Positions 56,240 to 64,000 of a stretch of DNA of 64,000 bases are shown piece after piece (the stretch's first letter is position 1; the number at the start of each line of letters is the position of its first letter). The position numbers were made by a program, and so were the translations under genes. Under the pieces are notes generated by a model. The model was not told where the DNA came from, searched no databases, and was given only the letters and a program-made list of their open reading frames with translations. Origin of the DNA: Gadus chalcogrammus (lineage: Eukaryota > Chordata > Actinopteri > Gadiformes > Gadidae); assembly GCF_026213295.1 (NCBI RefSeq), contig NC_079418.1, positions 4,029,887 to 4,093,886 on the forward strand. The letters run 5' to 3'.

Positions 56240-58902
56240 TTGATCCGTTTTTGTGGCGTTTTTACCCTACACCAGTTTTGTCAGGAACATATAATGTGGA
56301 AATGTAAATTGTGCGTTTTTTCTAGTAACTTAAAAATACAGTTACTGAGACATTACAGACTTTACCATGGTCAGTATTCAACAGTTTCACCTTTACCGTG
56401 CCTCTACAACAGCTGCATGTGTACATTTAGTACTTTTAATTAATTCAAGGTACATTTGTCAAGAATACATGCAGGGAAAAGAAAGGTAGATGGTGACACG
56501 ACTGGTTTGATTGTGAAAAGGGCATTTCATTGCCCTGTTTGTGATTTTGAACAGCCATTTGCTGAGAGAGAAATGTTTATACATCTCCGGGGGCATTTAA
56601 GGAAAAAAGAAACCGTTCCCTGTCCATTCGGTGCCTGCACGTTTAAAACAAATGTGTACTCCACGTTCAATGCACACAGATGCAGAGAACATCAAAATAC
56701 TCAAAATACAAAATAATCCTATTGAACAGGATCCAGGTGAACTGACAGATGAAAATGAAACTACCCCTGTAGCAGGAGGTAGCAATGAGAAGTTAGCAGA
56801 GCAGTTACAATTCAATCTGGCTGCCTTTTTCTTAAAAATGCATACTGTTCTCCATGTGTCACAGAGGGCAACACAGGAAATCATTGAACATGTTGATCAG
56901 TTGTTTTTACTGTCAGAACCTTGTTGTCAGGGATTCTGTAATAGAAATAATGGAAAAAAAAAATTGCCCCTTTACTGACACACTTGTGACTGAGATAGTC
57001 CAGGCAGTGTCGGAGAGTAATGTTTTGCATAAGTCAGTTACAGCTGAAGGACACCTTTCAACTGCCAAAAGGAGGAAAACATATTATGAAGAAAAGTTTC
57101 CACTTATTAGGCCTGTCGAATACCTGATTGAGTCGTCACAGCATACCTTTATGTATGTACCTATTCTCAGTACTTTGCAACAGTTGTTAAAAAAAACGGA
57201 TGTACTTGAGAAAGTCAAAGAAACCCCTTCTAAGTTGCCTGGACAGTATTTGTCACACTGTGATGGCTCCTACTGCCAGGAAAATGCGCTTCTCTCAGAT
57301 GAGGGTCAGAAATTCACATTAATTCTTTATGTTGATGATTTTGAAATCGCAAACCCCCTAGGAACATCACGAAAAATACACAAAGTATGCGCAGTTTATT
57401 GGACATTAGCTAACCTGCCAGCAAAGTACCGTTCAGCTCTCCATTCAATTCAACTTGCCCTTTTGTGCAATTCTAATGATGTGCGGGAATTTGGATTTTC
57501 AAAAGTCTTTGCACCCCTCTTAAAGGACCTAAGAACTCTTGAAGAGGTGGGCGTCTATATCGAGGCCTTTGGTGACTGTGTCAAAGGAACAGTCTTCTCA
57601 GTTGCAGCTGATAACCTTGCTGCCCATGCGCTAGCTGGCTTCAATGAGTTTCAGGTCGACATATTTCTGTCGATTTTGTCTTACTACTCAGACTGAAATG
57701 CAAGTATCTGATGCAGTCACTGGTGTTAACCTGAGAACCAAAGATCTGCATGACAGCCTTGTTCAAGAAATTCAGAAAGGTGACGCTGAACAGTGTTATG
57801 GGGTAAAACGCAGTTGTGTTCTCTCTGACCATCTCAAATATTTCCATCCTCTCACAGGATTTCCACCTGATGTCCTGCATGACTTGTTTGAAGGTGTGGT
57901 TCCTGTTGAGTTGGCACATTGTTTGAAAAGCATGATTGCAGAAAAATATTTCACTTTGGAGGAGCTGAATAGAGCAATATTGTTTTTTCCTTATCAACAT
58001 TCTGATAAGGTTGACCGCCCTCACCCAATTCCTCAAACTTTTGTCAGTCGAGGAACAATTGGTGGGAATGGACATGAGAATCACACTCTCCTCAGGCTGC
58101 TTCCTCTTCTCATTGGCTCCAGAGTCCCAGAAGGAGACAAATCCTAATGGACTTAAAAGATATTGTGGAACTGGCTGTGTCTCATAGCTTTACTGACGAA
58201 ACTATTCAGTACATGGCTTGCAAGATTTTAGATCACAGGCAGTTGCTACAAGAAGTCTTGCCCAGTTTAAGATTAAGACCAAAGCACCATTTTATTGAGC
58301 ATTATCCACATCTCATAAAATGTTTTGGTCCACTGGTGCATCTCTGGACAATGAGATTTGAGGGAAAGCACAAAATCTTCAAGAAAATTATTCGTGACAC
58401 TAATAACTACAAAAATGTGTTAAAAACTTTAGCAGAGAGACACCAGAGCATGATGGCTTTCTATTTGTCTTCACCACGTTTTTTTAAGCCTTCAGTACAA
58501 ACTTCAAAAGTTGAGTCAGTCTATGTCGATTCATTGCCTGTCGTTACACATGTGTTAATATCCAGCATGACGGACAGCAGCAGTGTTTATCGCACAAAAC
58601 AGGTAACCATTGAGGGCACAACTTTTGTGACTGGCATGTTTGTTTGCACCGGGACACATGCTGCCTTGCCTGAGTTTAAGGAGATAAGAAGCATATTCCT
58701 AATCCAGAATGATATCTTCTTTTTACTGAAAGACTATGACACCGAATACACTGAGCATCTGCGCGCGTATAATCTAAAAGAAAGCAAGGGCCATACAGTG
58801 AAATCTTTGTTCCAGTTGGCTGACCAAATGCCACAGTTTGCCTACAAAGTCTATGGCAAGCTATTTATAACAACTAAACATCATATTCCAGTCACAGAGT
58901 GA
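56240..58902 (+). pseudogene. C2H2 zinc-finger and transposase-like gene, several lesions
   Basis: Four C2H2-type fingers lie at 56283-56700 (CKLCVFSSNLKIQLLRHYRL; CLYNSCMC; CPVCDFEQPFAEREMFIHLR; CPFGACTFKTN). A TAA at 56441-56443 interrupts finger two. The large region then reads in at least three frames: 56854-57696 (YLSHCDGSYCQENALLSDEG, LILYVDDFEIANPLGTSRKI, VFSVAADNLAAHAL), 57644-58147 (FCRFC, HPLTGFPPDVLHDLFEGVVP, LLPLLIGSRVP) and 58147-58902 (RLRPKHHFIEHYPHLIKCFG). DDF, ADNLAAH and DLFEG look like DDE-type catalytic blocks. The superfamily is not assigned. A likely 5' UTR exon ends at a GTAATG donor near 55938. Confidence 0.7.
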
Positions 58903-60381
58903 TAGCCACATCACCCCAGAGGACATCCTCCTCTTCCCCCTGGGACCTAAGGGAGATCTCAGACCCTTTCTATTTCTTTTTATCTATTAACTCTATTCCA
59001 ACTCTATTCCAGCTCTATTCCATCACCTTGACACCCAGGACAACACATTGTAAGGTAATGTCAGTTTACACGTTTGCTTTTCTCACACACAATGATCGGT
59101 TCTCAATATGTAAACCAGTACCAGTGAAATAAATCGTTTGCCATTATGTGAAGATAAAATCGAATCAGTCTCTAGTCTGTAAATTTGAGGTAAAAAATGC
59201 AGTTCGTTTTTAAGCTTTGCGCAGGACTGTAATGCTACCTTTGCTCAGTCTCCAAGTAACAAAATGTAATGTGTTGTCCATGTAGGCAGCTTATAAAAAC
59301 AAAGAGCAAGGGAATACAGTTTTGTTTTTTGTTACAGGTTCCTCTTACACAGTGTAAATGGAAGATTCTGACGTCCTCAAACTAAGGGTCGTCCTTGACG
59401 ATGTCAATGTTGAGAGGCTGATTTTGCCCTCTCGTCCTGAGACTATAAATGCCCTCATATCTGAGGTGAAAAACAAACTGAACCTGTCGTATGAATTCCG
59501 GCTTCAGTTTCAAGATCCAGAATTTGACAATGGTTTATGCAATTTAGTAAACATAGAGGACCTGCCATCCAAGGCAACTATTCAAGTAGTAAGACTCATT
59601 GAGGCAGATTTGTCCTCTACGAGCACGGATGATACCGTGTTACTGTCTGACAATACTGTTTCACCTGAGCGTCTTTGCCGGTGGCCAGAAGTCTTCATTG
59701 TTCCAATATTCTCATATGAGGTGGAGTATTGTCTGAGAGAGGGCAACTCTGTACTTGAGAGAGAAGGGAGAGGTCTCCGATTGACCAGAGATCAAAAACA
59801 CAACATACTTGATGTCATGTCTGCTGAAATCTACAAGCACAAAGCTTATCCTAGTACATTGCAGATTGGCAAGGCTGCAGAGGCTTTAGTCAGTAAACAC
59901 CCCTGCCTCAAAGAACATGGTTCCAGAACTGGATGTGAGGGTTGGAAAAACAGCCTTCGCTTTAAGATGGGCAACTACCGGACCAAACTTTGCAGAGCTG
60001 GTATAAAAGATGTGGCTGTGAATGGAGGCAAGCGTAGCAGGATCAATCCAGATGGCACAGCTTCCAGGGCAAACATCAAAAGACCAAGAAGAGGAGAAGT
60101 GAACTTCCTTCCCAATTATCCCTCTGGTGAAACAAAGGACACACTGGAGATGCAGAGGCTTAACATGGTGGAGGAGTTCAAGAAGACCACGGCTGAAAGA
60201 GACATGCTTCTTGTCAACCAACAAATGCAGCGTACCTTTTCACTAAGGCGTGAAGAAATGGTAAATTCTGCTCCTCCGATTGATGTACTAAGGGATAGAT
60301 GGCCTGCACTTTTTTGTGAACCCCAGGTGAGTAGAAAATAAAATAATCACTTAAAAAGCTGACAAGACACGTGAACACAAT

Positions 60382-60544
60382 TATCATTGCAACAGCTGTA
60401 AACTGAGTCAGGTATTGTATAAAACTTACTTTTAAGACAGAAAAATCATTAATAAATCATAAATATCTGATGTTTTAGATATTTCTGTCTTAAAAGTTTT
60501 ATACAACAATACCTGAATCAGTTTACAGTTGTGATTATTATCAT
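60382..60544. repeat. Intronic palindrome 1
   Basis: Arms 60382-60447 and 60478-60544 pair with a few mismatches (AACTGAGTCAGGTATTGT, TTTTAAGACAGAAA) around a 30-base spacer. It lies in intron 1 of the SAMD3-like gene. Confidence 0.85.
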
Positions 60545-61114
60545 ATCAAGGTAATTATAGTAATTGGTGTGTTTGTTTCTCTGTGCAGCTCTACTTGGAA
60601 TTCCATAGGATCACCAATCAAAATCTGGCACATTCCTTTTTTTCTGAGTTGGATAAATACACATCACAGCTTCTGAAATTGTACAAAAAGAAGACGACTG
60701 GAAGATTTGGAGAGAAGCTGCAGCAAGTTGTGACAGCATACGAAGAACAGGTAAACACATTTTTATTACATAACATTGACCATTTATGTGAACAGCTGAC
60801 TTGAGCATCAGCTAATGTATCTATGTCTTTGTTCAAAAGGACAAGAACAACATCACTGCAGCCAGAACAGCAGCCCTTGCCGGCCTACCACTGTACCTGA
60901 AAGAGGATTCTTCAGACATATTCAAGACTTGCACGGTAATTCTTTATTCTCCTGCATGCATCAAAACTTGAAACTGAAACATCACTGAACAGAGTTAATT
61001 GAAACTGCCTTATACGGTGTGCCCAATTGGCTTTGTTTATAGCAGTTCCCTTGCTTAGGTCACCAGCAACAAAAACATAGTCAGGCGCCATTCGAGAAAG
61101 ATGTTTTCAGTAGA

Positions 61115-61290
61115 CAGCTGTTAGTTCACTTCGGGTCCATATCATTTCTCCCACGCTCCATTGTTCAGACCTCTTGGTCGTATGCGGACACCTCCGCCGG
61201 CAGAGCAGCCCGAGGATTCCGCATACGACCGAGAGGTCAGAACAATGGAGCGTCGGAGAAATGATATGGACCCGAAGTGAACTGACAGCT
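61115..61290. repeat. Intronic palindrome 2
   Basis: Arms 61115-61189 and 61217-61290 (AGTTCACTTCGGGTCCATAT, GACCTCTTGGTCGTATGCGG) are nearly perfect complements with a 27-base spacer. It lies in intron 3 of the SAMD3-like gene. Confidence 0.88.
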
Positions 61291-62017
61291 TTCTGCTGTA
61301 ACATCGCTTTCTCCTCCATTCGTTTCAATCTGGACAGTAGAGAGTCAGAGCAAAAGTTAATTTCCCCAAATTCATATCCATATTCTCCATGAGCGACATA
61401 AACCCTACTACGAGTCTTTTGTTGTGGAATTACCCGAGAGTCGGAGAACCCGTCGCAGTCGACAAGTGGATATTAAATGATCTACACCAGAAAGAATGTT
61501 AATTTCTAGGTAGTGGACAACATTAAAGGAAAACCACATCAGTTCACGAAGAGCACCCTAGATACAAAATCAGCAGAGACTAGTTATCACTGTTTATGTC
61601 CTTTCACTCTTTAGGTCTGTGTTTTCATCAACCCTTTACATTCTTCCTAACACATACTAAATAGATACTTCTTCACCAGGACGAGTCTGAGGTGTCCCAG
61701 GAGGAAGCTGTGGCTTTGGTGGCAGTGGTCGCTGAAGATGAGGGGCTGACAGGAGTTCCTTTTGACCCGCAGCATGTGTCCATCATCCTGGAAGGCCAGG
61801 TGGTGATGTCTACAAGATCATGGACTGACTCACTTCTACATTTGAGCTATCCCGAAAAGCTAAGTGGCTTCTTTGAGTTCATCCAGGTTGTCCTCCTAAA
61901 TCTTGATGAAGGGAGAAAGCTGCTCAAACCAAAGTTGCAGGCATTGAGAAATGGGCTGGAGTAAATTTAGAGAGATCTTTGTTTTGTTTTTTATTGTTCC
62001 TGATAAGTGGTTCTTAA

Positions 62018-62291
62018 AGGGGACTTATTATACCACCAGGTGTGAGTGTGATTAGCCTTACAAGCCGTTTCGAAAATCTGCCTAATATGACATCACTAGT
62101 GGGTGTGTCCACCTAGATCTGTGCTGGATAGATCTATCGACCAGCCTACCCAGTGGACTGAAGTAAACATTGCTCATCTATCCAGCACAGATCTAGGTGG
62201 ACACACCCACTAATGATGACATATTAGGCCGATTTTCGAAACGGCTTGTAAGGCTAATCACACTCACACCTGGTGGTATAATAAGTCCCCT
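62018..62291. mobile_element. Hairpin MITE with TTAA duplication
   Basis: TTAA at 62014-62017 and 62292-62295 flanks AGGGGACTTATTATACCACC and its reverse complement. The arms are about 105 bp. It lies 54 bases after the SAMD3-like stop codon. Confidence 0.9.
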
Positions 62292-62395
62292 TTAAAAATT
62301 GTGTTTTTTAAAGCAAGTGTGCAGGAAGTTTAATTGTCTGCTCGAGTCACGCTGGCTGTACTGTTGTTGAGCCGTGTTAACATGTTTCGATGGAC

Positions 62396-62527
62396 GGGAC
62401 GGCCTTGAGTATAAAGCTGTTTTGCCTAACATTCTTCCCTTCCTTGAAGGGAAGAATGTTAGGCAAAACAGCTTTATACTCAAGGCCGTCCCGGCAACAT
62501 TCTTCCCTTCAAGGAAGGGAAGAATGT
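62396..62527. repeat. Perfect 46-bp inverted repeat plus a second hairpin
   Basis: Arms 62396-62441 and 62447-62492 are perfect complements around the loop CCTTG. The segment 62497-62527 repeats the centre once more as its own hairpin with the loop CAAGG, the inverse of the first. Confidence 0.93.
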
Positions 62528-62599
62528 GTTTTAGTTTAGTGTGTTTCTTGTATTATATTGCCATAAAGAAATGGCATGTTTAAAAATAATAATAATTAG

Positions 62600-63177
62600 T
62601 AAAGCTGTTTAAATGACTACTTGAAATGAACATGGAAATGTTATGAATGTTCAGCATTCAGCTTAATAAATAATTTAAGTTGGATCAGAGATTGGTGAAT
62701 TCATTGTGTTCATTTAACTTGATTGATTTAAGGCAATCGGTTTCCTCAAATGAATTGAGTAGACAAAATGTAATTTTAAGTTGTCACAACTAGAATGTAA
62801 TAAGTTATTTCAGTTGGAAGATGAAGTTGATTATACTTAAGTAAAAAGATTTAGCAATACAAGAGGCATTTAATGCCTCTTGTATTTAATTCACATACAT
62901 TTAATTCACATACATTTAATGAACACATGTTATATACGTTGAATGAATTGCTGCATTTAAGTGTAAAAAGCTAATTCTTTACATTTCACTTCAGTAAATG
63001 GAATTAGTAATGCTAACTCATATTACACATGTCACTAACTCTAGATATGAGTTATCTTTACTCGCATAAAATAATTGCTGGTACTTAATTTATTTGAGTT
63101 AGTAAACTTAAATAGTTCAAGGCAATCGGTTTCCTCAAATAGTTTAAGTTGAACTAACTTGTCAGGTTTTACAGTGT
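62600..63177. mobile_element. Possible CMC/EnSpm-type non-autonomous element
   Basis: The reversed right end reads CACTGTAAAACCTGACAAGT, and AAGGCAATCGGTTTCCTCAAA occurs near it (63119) and again at 62731. CACTG ends with such subterminal repeats fit CMC/EnSpm elements of fish. The left end is not defined. Confidence 0.5.
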
Positions 63178-63694
63178 AGAAAGATCGAAATCGGATGGCT
63201 TCATTTTACTGGCATCGATTACCATCAAGTTTGGACCCAAAATAGGGGGGGGGACAAGGCACGCGACAATGGAGAAAGCTTCAATGGTGTCTCTGATCCT
63301 CGAACTGGGAAAGCAGCTATTTTTCCCAGACGGAGCCTCGACAAAGGGCCGAGCAGAAGACTTTGACTTTGTTGTCTGCGATTTCAAAAGAAAGGAGATT
63401 GCTTTAAATGAATCTATCGGCAGTCTTTACAAACAAACTAAGTTAAAGCTGCTTAGATTTTACATCTGCACCAAAGAACAAGCAGCTTTAACAGATCAGT
63501 CCTTAGATGAGGATTCTCAACAGTGTTTATCCACTTCAGATGAGGATGTATCTGCCATCACTCCCATTGATGCAGATGAAGCATTTACTGATGACCTGGA
63601 GCCTGTGCCTTCATCACGCAGCGACATCACTGATCAGGTTTGTGGCCCTAAAAAATATTTGCAAAAAATATATGGCGACACATTAGTGCCATAA
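63178..63694 (+). CDS. Exon with LFFP-type domain, start of a further gene
   Basis: The open frame runs from about 63178 through the ATG at 63269 (MEKASMVSLILELGKQLFFP) into an acidic region and reaches a CAG|GTTTGT donor at 63636-63641. Before the ATG it reads SDGFILLASITIKFGPKIGG. It resembles the N-terminal region of fish G2E3/HECT-like repeat-associated proteins, on memory of pattern only. Downstream exons would lie outside the window. Confidence 0.45.
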
Positions 63695-63758
63695 TTCACT
63701 AATGTGATAAAAGATGCATTCGGGCGTATTATATTATTCCACACGCGTAGATATTAAC

Positions 63759-63890
63759 TGCGAGCGCGCAAATGATCTCTGCGCGCGCGCAAATTACCTC
63801 TGCGCGCGCAAAACAGCCTCTCGCACGCGCAAATTACCTCTGCGCACGCAACACAGCCTCTCGCGCGTAACAGCCTCTCGCGAATGATGT
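63759..63890. repeat. CTGCGCGCGCAAA tandem-like repeats
   Basis: Five or six degenerate units of CTGCGCGCGCAAATTAC and CAGCCTCTCGCGC follow one another. The TGCG-CGCAAA core recalls the 54229-54310 array. Confidence 0.8.
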
Positions 63891-63899
63891 TCTCATTCA

Positions 63900-63945
63900 A
63901 TTCTGAATTGTACAGTAAATGGCCATTTACTGTACAATTCAGAAT
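63900..63945. repeat. Perfect 46-bp palindrome without spacer
   Basis: The 23-base halves meet at GG|CC (63922/63923), with ATTCTGAATTGTACAGTAAA at the outer left. Pairing extends a further 6-7 bases on each side with one mismatch. Confidence 0.93.
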
Positions 63946-64000
63946 GGAATGTGAGGAGGGCTGTCAATCAAAATTTCGCGCTTCAGAAACGGCCAATCAT

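Larger units (their letters stand above)
59358..61964 (+). pseudogene. SAMD3-like gene, four coding exons, one-base frameshift
   Basis: The ATG at 59358 follows an in-frame TAA and a TTACAG acceptor, so it is the start. Exons are 59358-60326, 60589-60750, 60840-60936 and 61680-61964, all with GT-AG borders. Exon 1 has a PB1-like N-terminus (LKLRVVLDDVNVERLILPSR) and the WPEVFIVPIFSYEVE to YRTKLCRAGIKDV block of fish SAMD3-like proteins. Exon 3 has four As at 60900-60903. Three would keep the frame into exon 4, while four lead to a TGA within a few codons. The exon is 97 bases rather than 96. It is therefore a pseudogene, a polymorphic allele or a sequencing error. Confidence 0.7.

Overview
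The window looks like teleost fish nuclear DNA. It has long CA/GT microsatellites, an FISNA-NACHT-LRR (fish NLR-C type) gene remnant, SAMD3-like and HECT-associated-type gene pieces, and mobile elements typical of ray-finned fish: BEL/Pao, L2, an L1/Tx1-like LINE, a restriction-endonuclease LINE, PIF/Harbinger, ISL2EU and hAT. No tRNA, rRNA, operon or CRISPR array is present. Most of the 64 kb is transposon sequence, much of it nested.

Layout. 577-6737 is one BEL/Pao LTR retrotransposon with near-identical LTRs and a 5-bp target duplication; its RT core and integrase are deleted. 7.5-8.3 kb is a Harbinger-type MITE that splits a small exon. 9.9-28.5 kb is a minus-strand NLR gene reduced to scattered exon pieces. 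These are separated by an L1-like LINE (itself hit by a hAT), a second MITE copy, a full Harbinger with an intact two-exon transposase, and two further Harbinger elements that abut at a shared CTG. Inside the last of these sits a 4.65-kb DNA transposon (21733-26380) whose transposase I cannot place in a named superfamily. 28.65-30.5 kb is a RLE-type LINE fragment whose end lies in a CA microsatellite, and that microsatellite also holds a hAT. 31.6-40.1 kb holds a Harbinger remnant, an ISL2EU element (THAP-DDE transposase plus a minus-strand YqaJ/SWIM nuclease gene) and a MITE. 40.9-49.2 kb is gene-poor and rich in MITEs and inverted repeats. 49.5-52.9 kb is a nearly full L2 LINE on the minus strand.

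54.2-64 kb is the least ordinary part. Four 18-bp near-palindromes at 21-22-bp spacing precede a SAM-like first exon. A broken C2H2/transposase-like gene follows, then a SAMD3-like multi-exon gene with a one-base frameshift, then the start of a gene with an LFFP-type domain. Five strong palindromes lie within the last 4 kb, and the block ends in CTGCGCGCGCAAA repeats. It may be one large mobile or domesticated unit, but that is inference.

All calls come from reading the sequence; no database search was run.
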